From Ricinus communis (taxonomy: Eukaryota; Streptophyta; Magnoliopsida; Malpighiales; Euphorbiaceae), in NCBI RefSeq assembly GCF_019578655.1, contig NC_063256.1:31978342-32042341 (forward strand): 64,000 nt of DNA. The letters run 5' to 3'. This document shows, one piece after another, positions 1 through 9,144 of this stretch. Below the pieces are notes generated by a model. That model saw nothing but the letters and a program-made list of their open reading frames with translations, was not told where the DNA came from and made no database searches. The translations under genes and the position numbers were made by a program. Position 1 is the first letter of the stretch. Each line of letters begins with the position of its first letter.

Positions 1-446
1 TCATAGTAAGATCATAAGTGTTCTTACTAGAAGAGGGGACAAGGGTTTCAGTTTTTAAGATTTCTTTCAAAACTTGTCTTTTGATCTGGGGGTCATTAAT
101 ATGCTTAACGGGTTCAAGAAGAGCTTCTTGTTGCCTAATGAGCATATTAATATTCTTTGAAATATCTTCAGAATCTGATTCAGAATAATCGGATGAGGTT
201 TTGATTTCATCAATTTGAAACTCTTCCTCACTATTCGAAAATTCTGATTCAGAAGAATCAACAAGAAGAGCTGAAATTTTGCTCAAAATTTCATCTTCTA
301 TTTGGAGCTCATGAAGTTTTTTAGAAAACTTGCAATATTTTGAAGTTTGACCCTTTTTTCCACACTTATAGCAAGTAATTTTGCTAAAATCTTTTGGAAA
401 TTTAGAAATTCTCCTTGTTTTTGGGAGTTCTCCTATTTTTGAAAAA
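1..446 (-). pseudogene. EPRV-1 capsid C-terminus: defective zinc knuckle and acidic linker
   Basis: At 332-373 the minus strand encodes CYKCGKKGQTSKYC, a retroviral-type zinc knuckle in which the expected histidine is glutamine (C-C-Q-C). It lies one frame away from the capsid stretch that ends at 447, so an indel sits between them. Downstream, to the window edge, is a serine- and glutamate-rich region typical of the linker between capsid and protease. The matching knuckle in EPRV-2 (16133-16174) keeps its histidine. The protease that should follow lies outside the window or is lost. Confidence 0.65.
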
Positions 447-2250
447 TCATTTTTTCTTAAAAGATTTGAAAAAATCTTCTTTGCATTTTCCTTTGCAAGT
501 AGGAGAAGGTTCTATGGGATTATACTCAAACTGATTGCAAAAACTATCTAGTTCTTGCCTAGTCTTCTTCATTTCCCATTTGAGTTGTCTTTGGAGTTTA
601 AGATCATGGCAAATCTTTAATCCTTCTTTCTGAGTAAGGCTAACTAATTCACCATAAGTATAGAAATCATAAGGGATTTGGCCATTATGGGCTTCTCTTA
701 TGGTATTTCTAACTCTTTCACCTAGTATTTTAGGTAAACCGGCTAAGAATTTTTCTTTCCAGAAAGGTTGGTTTGAATCTTCCCTAAGCATGACTCTGGT
801 CAGGAAGGTATCTTTATAAGCTTGGAAATTGCTAAGCTTTTTACAGGTTAGATTGCTAAGAAGCTCAACATTCTTATCTCTTAGAAGAGAAGGGTCTCCT
901 ATGAAGTGGAGGGAAATCGTCAAAATTAAGGTTGACACAGCATCCTCAATTGGATTTCCTAGTTCATCTAAGATGGGGGTCCCTTCTACTGTGGTTTGGA
1001 TAGCACCTAAGATTTGGAGCTATTGTGCTTGTGTGAGATGGTAATCCCACCATCCTTTAAGCTGGCCAGAAAATCCAGCTATGAGGAGTTCAACAATGGC
1101 TCTATCAGAGGTACCACTTTGGGTTTTGTAGGCATTGGCTGCCATGGTCATCTGTTGTAAGAGACCAAGAATGTTGTATTCTGACATTCCATCTATATTC
1201 CATTCATAGATGGAAGAGGCATTGAATCTAGATTGGGTTAGGATATTATTCCTATTTTCTATTCCTAGATCTGGAGCAGTATTCCTAAAAGTATGCCAGG
1301 TCAATCTAGGGGCTTGCAATCCCAATCTGTTGATGTTAGAGGGTTTTTCAGTGACACTTTCAAGCTCTGAATCATTGGATTCATCACATTGGGCTTGATC
1401 TATAGCACTGATATTTCTACTGCTTTGAGGAGTATCTGGCACTAGGTTTTTAGAAGACTCAGAAGTGGCTAATTTGCTAAGCTGTTCCCTGACTGCTTTA
1501 GCAAACTCAGTTTGCTTCTGAAATTGATCTTGGCTAGGCTTTGAGATTTGGTAGGGTTTGAAGACTGGATTTTTAAGCTTTTCTGATTGGCTTATCTCTT
1601 TTGGATGATCAGTGTTGGGGATTGGAGAGGTGAAGACTACAGGAGATTTTTGGATCTGGCTTTCTATCCTAACAAGCCGCTTCCTTATTGTGTTAAGATA
1701 GGTATTCTAGAAATTGTTCTACTGAACAATATTCTTGACATTTTTCTCAAGATCTTCTCCTATCAATTTGTAAGGTGTAGCATCTATTTCATTCTCTCCA
1801 TAAGGAATGGTTATTTTCCTAAGGGGAGGATGTTCAGACTGGATGGTTTGGTTTTTCCCGACCTTCCACTCTGGAGTCTTATTCTTTACAGTAACATGAC
1901 TAATAAGCTTTTCTTTGAAAGGATAAAAAATACTATTTTCTTTGCAATAAATCTGAAACCAATCAAAAAAATTGATTTGAATCTTATTTTGAATGCAAAA
2001 TTGATAGTATCTCTCTTGAATATTGTCTTTTTCTTGTAAAACATGCTTAAAAAACCAAAGTTTTTTAGAATGGTTTTTCTTTGAATAGAAATCTTTATGT
2101 AAAAGCTTTTTATTGATTTGAAAATGTTTTGAAATCATGTTGATTTCTGCTTCTAGATTTTGTGTTATTGCAGATGGTGATGGTGAAGAGGGGGTAGAGA
2201 CGGTCTCTATATCCTCATCTTCTTTCTTTGGTTCATTGTAGATGGGTCTG
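447..2250 (-). pseudogene. EPRV-1 capsid (coat protein) region of the polyprotein, broken
   Basis: Three open stretches (2282-1719, 1442-1020 and 938-447) lie in the same minus-strand frame and are separated by single in-frame stop codons at 1719-1721 and 1020-1022. A further stop is at 447-449. The middle stretch has the GFSGQLKGWW-type segment seen in caulimovirid capsid proteins. The last has a conserved helical capsid region ending in a FCNQF motif followed by a basic tail. The first begins with the end of the movement-protein region (IYNEPKKEDED), which recurs on the plus strand near 3615-3650. The frame is therefore one long capsid-bearing stretch interrupted by point mutations. A zinc knuckle follows in a shifted frame. 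Identification rests on motif recognition and on matching EPRV-2. Confidence 0.75.
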
Positions 2251-2345
2251 AGGATCCTGCACACCAAAAACTTGTTAGTCATAGTTTATGCTCTGTGCTT
2301 ACCTCGTCTGAGGATCCTACATACCATAAACTTGTTAGTCATAGT
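2246..2345 (+). repeat. Viral leader segment, about 1.7 tandem copies of a 60-bp unit
   Basis: Two units starting GTCTGAGGATCCT at 2246 and 2306 lie 60 bp apart and end at the primer-binding site. A further copy is at 5449-5506, downstream of the viral promoter region. This is the part of the viral leader just upstream of the primer site. The join between the minus-strand capsid piece and this plus-strand leader falls at about 2246-2250. Confidence 0.7.
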
Positions 2346-2365
2346 TGGTATCAGAGCCAATTGGG
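2346..2365 (+). promoter_or_regulatory. EPRV-1 primer-binding site (initiator tRNA-Met)
   Basis: TGGTATCAGAGCC matches the complement of the 3' end of plant initiator tRNA-Met, the minus-strand primer of Caulimoviridae. It lies about 200 bp before the movement-protein frame, as expected for a caulimovirid. The twelve core positions are intact, unlike the EPRV-2 copy at 12663. Confidence 0.85.
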
Positions 2366-2545
2366 TTCTGGGAAAGAAACATCATTTGCATAAAAAAGAT
2401 TTTAAAATCATTTTAATCTGCATCATACCACTGATAAATAAACTTGTTCATTTATGCATAGTAGTAAGTCCCGTCTGGTGTAAGGGCAGTAAAACTAGTG
2501 TCTTAGTTCATGTTTGTTTAGAAAGTTATCTTGGTTTATTTTAAA

Positions 2546-3663
2546 ATGAATTTAGAACATTTTTTCTGTAGATCTTCTTCTTTCTCAAACTCCTCTACTT
2601 CTGAGTCTTCAAAGTATAAAGGTTTAGTAAATAATGAGGAAATCACTATTGAAGATTTTTCAAAGCATATTGATGATTGGAAAATACCCAAAATTCAAAA
2701 GAAACAAATTTATGAGTTTTCAAAATTTCCTCTCTTCAAAACTGATTTTACTATCAAGACTGAAGAAAGAGATATTCAAATTTCAAAGCCTTTTGAAGAA
2801 ATTTATCTTTTGAATCCAAAAATCCTCCAGAAGCACAAAGAAAAAGACTATAAGTACATCCATATAGGCCTTGTCTAGGTAAGAATAAAGCCCCTTACCA
2901 GAGAAGGTTTAGATACTTCCATCTTAGCAGTCCTTAGAGATGCTAGGTTTATAAATTTTTATGATTCTTTGTTAGGTACTGTTGAGTCAAGCCTTAATAA
3001 AGGACTAATTTCTTTCAATTGTTTTTCAAACATTACAATTTCATTAAATGATAAAAATATTTTAAAGAGCATTGTTCTTTAAATAAAGACACATAATTAC
3101 AAAATGCTTGAAGGATCTATTCCAATAGCATTAATGTTCAAAATACATTACAAAGCCATGATTTCTGCTTTTGGTTCAAAACACAGACTCCATTCACCAA
3201 AAGGAGAAACCTTATTCCTACAAACAGATCTTTCCAAATCTAATGCAACTATTCCAAAAACCATTCAATGGAAAGATATCACTCTTCCAGAAGAATGGAT
3301 CATTGAAGGTGCAACCCAACTTGAATCACCAAAGCAAACAGAGCTAAATACAAATCTAAAAAATATAATCCAGTTTCCAGATGGAAAAGTAAAGCTTACA
3401 TTAAACAGGAAATCAACCTCTTCTAGATTTTCTGATGATGATTCTTCAACATCAACCATAGATATTGGAAGGGTATCAAAAATACCTACCGTTATTTATG
3501 CTCCTTACAAAGAACCAACTCCATCTCAAACACAGCCAAGATTTTCAACATCTGATATACCAAGCTCAAACACTATATTACAGAATGTTGATTACCAAAG
3601 CAATATCCCCAGACCCATCTACAATGAACCAAAGAAAGAAGATGAGGATATAGAGACCGTCTA
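2546..3663 (+). pseudogene. EPRV-1 movement protein region (30K superfamily), two stop codons
   Basis: A single frame runs from an ATG at 2546 to the TGA at 3668-3670, interrupted by a TAG at 2876-2878 and a TAA near 3079. The middle part has the hydrophobic segments and central region of the 30K-type movement protein found at the start of caulimovirid polyproteins, which moves virus through plasmodesmata. A serine- and threonine-rich tail follows. The last 60 bp repeat the start of the minus-strand capsid piece in opposite orientation. After 3663 the sequence changes to the second ORF, so the capsid, protease and RT parts that should follow have been cut out or moved. Both stops can be explained by single C-to-T changes at glutamine codons; this is inference. 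Confidence 0.75.
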
Positions 3664-4881
3664 CAAGTGATACAACTTCACCCCGAAGTCTCTCCAAAGA
3701 CATCCTCCTCTTCCAACAAGGGTAAAGGTATACTTTCTATCCCTTTTTCAAAACTTGAGATAGAAATTTTCCCTCAAAACCTATCTCAGAGCTCTCAAAG
3801 TATTCCAAAGCCCAACTCTCAAGAAATAGTTTTGTCATAAACGAAACTTTTCAAATCCAATGAGTATATAGAAAAGCAAAATTTTCAAAGCATTTTGACT
3901 ATTGAGGAAGGATTATGTACAGAAAGCCCCTCAAAACTGATTTCAAAAATTTTTCCTCCAGGATGGTATTTCAAGCCTTGGAATATTTCAAAACCTCAAT
4001 CCTATTACCAGTCTATCCTTGAGGTAACTGGTTCTGCAAAGTTCAAACACTTCAAAAAGCACAAAGACCATAAAGATCCTGCATATTCCACATGCACCAT
4101 ACAAAGAATTCTCCACCATTCAGATTGGGGAATGGATTTACACTCATCAAGATCTTTTCCATCTTCCCTCCAAAGAACCTATCCATCAAGCCTAAACACT
4201 TCTTTCAACTATTGGGATTACCAACAAGCTTGGTTTAATACCTTTCTTCTTCAAAACGAAGGACAAAGCCATTCCTAGCTTTTCTACTTCGATATAAGCT
4301 CAATCCAAACTTCAAAGATCCCATATTGGTTTAAACAATGGTGGAATTTTTATGGCAATGTTCCTGAGACCATAATTTCAGAAGTTCTACCTCTGTGTAA
4401 CCTATTCAAAGCCCACTATAAACCAAACAAAATAGAAAGACGTTTTCCCCTTTTACTTCTATTTTGTTCAAACTTTTTCCTCCCCTAGGTATATGTATAG
4501 TATTTCCATTTCAATCAAGCAGCAGATGGAGAAATCATACTTGCCTAAAGATTCAAAGTCAAATGGTAGGATAAATTTAACCACCAAGAAAAATTATCTC
4601 TAAAGTTGGTACAAAGTTTTCTTTCAAAGAATAGTTTCTTGCCACCTCCGAAAGAACAGACCACTTTCCTGGCACAAAAGTCCTTCATTATTCCAAAGCT
4701 AGCGGCGGCTCAAACAGAAGAAGATTTCTTACAATTGATCAAACAGTTGTCGAAAACCGCCTCTTCCAAAGGAAAATCGAAAGCTTCATCTTCCTCTTCT
4801 AGCACCAGCTCAGCAGCAATAGACCTAGATGGTGACTCGTTCGAAGATGACTGTTTTGGGATATTCAAGCCTATCAAATGA
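3664..4881 (+). pseudogene. EPRV-1 second ORF (function unknown), broken
   Basis: One frame (3670 to the TGA at 4879-4881) reads through the stretch with stops near 3838, at 4276-4278, near 4486 and at a few later sites. Open parts are 3895-4278 and 4606-4881. The middle is rich in aromatic and tryptophan residues. The end has a serine-rich stretch followed by an acidic tail closing with FGIFKPIK. Florendovirus-type genomes carry a second ORF of unknown function after the polyprotein, and the position just upstream of the promoter region fits that. I recognise no enzymatic motif. The stop at 4276 fits a tryptophan codon changed by G-to-A. The join to the movement-protein piece at about 3663 is artificial. 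Confidence 0.55.
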
Positions 4882-5448
4882 CACCTCTGTAAAGCCCTTG
4901 GGTTGAAAATCAGAAATGGCAGTCCAAAATATTTATGTATTGGGCCAAATGCCCAATAATAATTAAAAAAAAAAAGTCATTTAAAAAGAAAAGAAAGAAG
5001 ACAAAAGACTCTTTTAAAAGGTAAAAGATTCTTCTCCAAAGCGTGGCAGACAACTTCTGCAAAAGTCATAGAGCATCTTACTCCATTATCAAAAAATACA
5101 AAAGACGTGGAGCCCCTCATTCCACTATGAAGAGCATCCAAAGCTTCAAGGCTGAAAATCTCTATAAATAGAGGAGTTTTCCAAAGAAGAAAGCAGACTG
5201 AAAAATAACAAGAGACTCTTGTATTCTTCAAGTCATACCATTAGAAATATAGTGAGAAAAGAGAGAGTGTGAGAGTGATAGTGAGAAAACCACCTTCCTC
5301 TTCTATTTAATTCCTCTTGTAAGTTATATTTCTTTTGTTTAAAGCTTTCTTTTGTTGAAAGTTTTTCCGAAGTTTGTATATTTGTTCATTTATTAATAAA
5401 TTTATCATCTTATCTTCCATTCTTGTTTAAGATTTAACAAGCGTATGC
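4882..5448 (+). promoter_or_regulatory. EPRV-1 intergenic region with TATA box and poly(A) signal
   Basis: This non-coding stretch follows the second ORF. A TATA box (TATAAATA, 5163-5170) is followed by a purine-rich leader (GAGAAAAGAGAGAGTGTGAGAG), and an AATAAA signal lies at 5395-5400, about 200 bp beyond the likely start site. Promoter, short leader and poly(A) signal in this order match the caulimovirid scheme in which the terminally redundant genomic RNA starts upstream of the primer site. There is no host gene here. Confidence 0.6.
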
Positions 5449-5690
5449 TCTGTGCTTGCCTCGTCTGAGGATCCTGCACACCAGAAACTTGTTAGTCTTG
5501 TCTTAGTTATATATATATATATATATATATTCTTTGAAAGAAAACTTTGTACCATCTTTAGAGATAATTTTTCTTGGTTTACAACATCTGATATACCAAG
5601 CTCAAATACCATATTACAGAATGTTGATTACCAAAGCAATATCTTCTAAAAGATAAGAATGTTGAGCTTCTCAGCAATCTCACAAATGAA
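5449..5690. other. Mosaic junction of at least four EPRV-1 fragments
   Basis: In about 240 bp the sequence passes through: a leader piece ending where the primer site should start (5449-5506, copy of 2285-2345); a (TA)n run (about 5507-5530); an inverted piece of the second ORF (5531-5580, reverse complement of about 4590-4632); a movement-protein tail (5583-5643, copy of 3547-3608); and a short capsid piece (about 5651-5683, plus-strand orientation of minus-strand 850-890). RT sequence then follows. Each piece was recognised by matching it to elsewhere in the same locus. Confidence 0.75.
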
Positions 5691-6590
5691 TGAAACCCTA
5701 GAAAGCCATTGTAGAGCAGAAATAAAGGATTTAGAGCAAAAGGGTTTAATTACAAAATCCAGATCCCCCTAGTCGTGTGCAGCCTTCTATGTCAACAAAA
5801 ATAGTGAGATAGAAAGAGGAACACCTAGGTTGGTGATTAACTACAAACCTTTGAATAAAGCTCTAAAGTGGATTAGATACCCCATTCCAAATAAAAAAGA
5901 TCTTCTTCAAAAACTTCATTCTGCTTTTATTTTTTCAAAGTTTGATATGAAATCAGGATTTTGGCAAATCCAGATTCATCCCAAAGACCGGTACAAAACT
6001 GCATTTACAGTTCCATTTGGCCAGTACGAATGGAGTGTAATGCCCTTCGGATTAAAAAATGCTCCTTCTGAATTTCAAAAAATCATGAATGACATTTTCA
6101 ATCCTTATTCAAAGTTTTGCATTGTCTATATCGATGATGTGTTGATATTTTCAAACTCTCTAGAGCAACATTTCAAACATTTGGAAACACTTTTCTATGT
6201 TGTTAAGAAAAATGGTCTAGTAGTCTCAAGGTCCAAAATATCTTTATTCCAAACGAAAATTAGATTTCTTGGACACTACATCTCACAGGGAACTATCATC
6301 CCAATTGAAAGGTCTCTAGCTTTTACTTCAAAATTTCCAAACAAAATTTTGGGAAAAACTCAATTGCAAAGATTCCTTGTCAGTTTAAATTATATCATGG
6401 ATTTTTATCCAAATTTGAACTGTTTAGCAAAGCCCCTCCATGATAGATTAAAGAAAAATCCCCCTGCATGGACTGATGAGCATACAAAGATTGTCCAAAG
6501 CATTAAAAAGCAAGTTTCTGAAATCCCATGCTTACACCTAGCTGATCCATCTGCATTCAAAATTGTTGAAACTGATGCATCAAATTTAGA
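5691..6590 (+). pseudogene. EPRV-1 reverse transcriptase fragment
   Basis: The open frame 5830-6639 covers most of an RT domain, with VINYKPLNKAL at the front, a FDMKSGFWQI motif, the SVMPFGLKNAPSEFQ motif and the catalytic YIDD box at 6127-6138. It is followed by the connection region and the ETDAS start of RNase H near 6570-6588. The reading upstream to about 5691 has a stop near 5770. RNase H is cut after its first motif at about 6590; beyond that the open frame runs by chance into minus-strand Athila/Tat sequence. RT copies the pregenomic RNA into DNA. This fragment lacks RNase H, so it cannot be a complete enzyme. It is the best preserved viral domain in the window. Confidence 0.85.
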
Positions 6591-7238
6591 ATTCCAAATA
6601 GTTTTTGCACTTGCTCAAGGTAGGCTAGTTGCTCTATAGCTCCTAGCATCTCACATTTCTTCTATTCCTATACCAAACATAACTTTAAAGGATCTTTAAC
6701 AATAATATATGAAATACAATTCACAATCTCATGTTCAACTCTATCATTACTAACATCCATATCATCGAGTACAAGCGGATGTTTCATGGCGTTAGGGATC
6801 TGAAATATCACTTGCTCTGTTCCTATCCTAAGAATGAGCTTATTATTATGAACATCAATGATGACCCTAGCTGTAGCAAGGAAGGGTCTTCCTAAAATAA
6901 GGGAAACATCAACAGATTCATCCATATTCATAACTACAAAATCCATAGGAAAAATTAAACTCTTGAACCTTAGCTAACAAGTCCTCAATGATACCTGTAG
7001 GGTATACAACAGATTTATCAGCCAATTAAATGCTCATTAGTGTTGGTTTAGGTTCTCCCAACCCTAATTGTTTGAGCAAATTATAAGGCATTACATTAAT
7101 GCTAGCCCCCAAATCGGCAAGCGCATTATCAACATTTAGATTACCAATAAAGTAAGGGATAGTAAAACTTCGTAGGTCTTTTAGCTTCTTTGGTAGTCTT
7201 CTTTGAATGATCACTGAACTCTTTTCTAACAGTTGCAC
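6591..7238 (-). pseudogene. Athila/Tat-type aspartic protease and start of linker
   Basis: The piece 7238-7026 encodes a retropepsin-like start with FTIPYFIGN and the catalytic DLGASIN motif. The piece 6946-6668, in a shifted frame, encodes the second half with VSLILGRPFLATAR, typical of Athila/Tat protease. Reading continues weakly to about 6591 with AIEQLAYLE, part of the linker before RT in these elements. A frameshift lies at about 6950-7025. The enzyme would cleave the Gag-Pol polyprotein. The RT that should follow is missing. Confidence 0.75.
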
Positions 7239-7859
7239 TATTTATACTTACTCGAGCTTCCTCTTGTTAGAGAGGAGTTCCCTTAAAAATTTAGCGTATT
7301 TGGGCATCTGTGTAGAGCTTTTACAAAAGGTATGTTAACATGAATCTGCTTATTAAGTTCAAGAAATTTACTAAAACTGTGCATCTAGTTTATCCTACTG
7401 AAGGCTGGCTGGAAAGGGTATTCTAGGTTGATATTCCTTCACAAAAGGGGTAGGCTTAGGTGTTACTTCTAATTTATCCTCGACTTCAGCTTGTGTACCA
7501 TCTCTTTCATCATTAACCTTCTCAGTTGTAGTAGATTCTTTATCTACTTCATTCAGCTTAGTCTTTAGCTCTTTACCACTGCGTAATGTGATAACCTTAA
7601 GCTACTCCATATGGTTAGTTTATGTGTTGCTTGGAAAACTTTCTTGAGGTCTTTCACTCAAAAGCTTTGTGATCTACCCCATTTTATTTTTCAAATTCTA
7701 TTAATCGAAGCTTGTTGGTTTCTAAGAGCAATCTCAGAAGTTTGGAACTTTATTTCCAACGTAGATATAAACGTCTCCATCATCTCCTATAGATTACTCC
7801 TTCTAGGAGGAACCTGCTACTGGTTTTGCTACTGAAAACCTAAAGTGAAGGTCTTTATT
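7239..7859 (-). pseudogene. Degenerate gag-protease spacer of the Athila/Tat fragment
   Basis: No long open frame exists here. By position it is the region between the gag zinc knuckle and the protease, and short minus-strand stretches are rich in lysine and glutamate as in the matching region of the related element (about 20160-20510). I see no separate gene. Confidence 0.4.
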
Positions 7860-9000
7860 GATTCTGATTCCCCCAAGAGAAATTCAGATGATTTCTCCAC
7901 CCTAGGTTATAGGTATTCCTGTAAGGGTTGTTCTGCTGCTTAGGAGCATTTTCCACATAATCAACTTGCTTCGGGTTAGCGAAGGTATTGCCATTTTGGC
8001 AATCTTGACTTTGATGACCACCCACATACCAATATCACAAGTCATAACTTGTGCTTGTCTTCCAGATGAAGACATATCCAAAGCATCCATCTTTCTACTT
8101 ATGGCCTCTAGCTGTGCATTTACATCTACCATTAGGGTCTACTGCATGGATTCCACTCGCTTTGACTCGAACTTGCTCTCTTGGATTCTACCATTGGTAG
8201 TTCGTGACTGCCATATCCTCAATAAGATACATAGCTTGTAAGAGAGTCTTATTGTTTAGTGATCCACCTGCTGCAGCATTAATAGACTATTTACTTGGGT
8301 AATTCAGTCTATTAAAGAATGTCTGAATTTGTAGCCACAAAGGTAAACCATGGTATGGACAGCTCCTTAGTAAATCCTTGAAACGTTCCCAGCAATCGTA
8401 CAGAATCTTATTCTCTTGCTAAAGAAATCCTGCTATGTCATTCCTCAACTTGGCCATCTTAGAAGGTGGAAAGTATCTCTTCAAAAATTTCTCAGCCAAG
8501 TGATTCCAGGTTGTAAATGTCTTAGCTAGGAATGATTTCAACCACTTCTTTGGCTTATCCCTTAACGAGAACGGGAATAGCCTTAACCGAATAGCATCAT
8601 CTAATACTCCATTAATCTTGAAGGCATTGCAAATCTCTATAAAATCATCCACATGGGTTTTTGGATACTCGTTGGGCAAACCATCAAACATGCAATTGTT
8701 TTGCACTATCTGAATAATGTTGGGCTTGATCTCGATGTTGTTTGCCGCAACATTTGGCCTTACAATACTCGATGTAGCCCCATTAAGAGTTGGCCGTGCT
8801 TACTCTTGCATGGTTCTCTCCCTAGGTGGAGCTGCCATTCTACATTGTTCCTCTTCTTGGTTTGTGTCTCTTTCTTGATTCTGCTTCTGTAAGTGCTCCA
8901 CAGTTTCAGCTAGAGCTCATTCTCGTTCTTCTTTTTGCTGCTTCCTCAAAGTTCTTTCCAACTCTAGTTCGTAAGCGAATAGTTCTATCGAACTAGCTCG
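7860..9000 (-). pseudogene. Athila/Tat-type gag, broken
   Basis: The clearest part (8706-8419) encodes a gag capsid segment (IRLRLFPFSLRDKPKKWL) that closely parallels 19155-19376 of the Athila-like element. The piece 8132-7902 encodes a coiled-coil-like stretch (LEAISRKMDALD) and then, across a frame change, zinc-knuckle-like residues with GGHQSQDC. Gag forms the virus-like particle. The first codons probably lie near 9000, where the minus strand reads a glutamate- and arginine-rich start. Several frameshifts and stops rule out a functional protein. Confidence 0.65.
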
Positions 9001-9120
9001 GGTCATACACAAATTCAGGTACCTTCAGAAAACACAAATGCAATAAAGATAAATCAAATAAAAATTAAAAATGTAAATCACTATCTTTTGAATTACTAAT
9101 AATATCACAATAGAAAAATT

Positions 9121-9138
9121 TCCCCGACGATGGCACCA
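9121..9138 (-). promoter_or_regulatory. Primer-binding site (tRNA-Asp type) of the Athila/Tat fragment
   Basis: The minus strand reads TGGTGCCATCGTCGGGGA, a variant of the tRNA-Asp complement used by Athila-type elements (compare 18651-18668). It lies six bases from the LTR end and fixes the orientation of the element. Confidence 0.7.
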
Positions 9139-9144
9139 AAAACT

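Larger units (their letters stand above)
1..6590. mobile_element. Rearranged endogenous pararetrovirus locus (EPRV-1, Caulimoviridae)
   Basis: This is a cluster of viral pieces from a plant pararetrovirus, joined in both orientations. The recognisable parts are a capsid region and defective zinc knuckle (minus strand), a tRNA-Met primer-binding site, a 30K-type movement protein, a second ORF, a promoter region with TATA box, and a reverse transcriptase (plus strand). Known caulimovirids of the petuvirus/florendovirus type carry movement, capsid, protease and RT regions in one polyprotein, and florendoviruses add a second ORF. The parts seen here fit such a genome after shuffling; the genus is my inference. 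Every coding part has stops or frame breaks and no protease is seen, so this is a fossil. The locus continues beyond the left edge of the window. Confidence 0.85.

Noticed and set aside
1587..2039. 150-codon plus-strand open frame
   Set aside because: It is antisense to the EPRV-1 capsid region, which has recognisable motifs; no motif is seen on this strand.
2346..2365. Possible tRNA gene fragment (also at 45726 and 33527)
   Set aside because: Only the 12-18 bases complementary to a tRNA 3' end are present, beside LTRs or a viral leader; these are primer sites.
1..6590. A functional integrated virus able to give infection
   Set aside because: Stops in movement, capsid and second-ORF regions, no protease, truncated RNase H and shuffled order leave no complete genome here.
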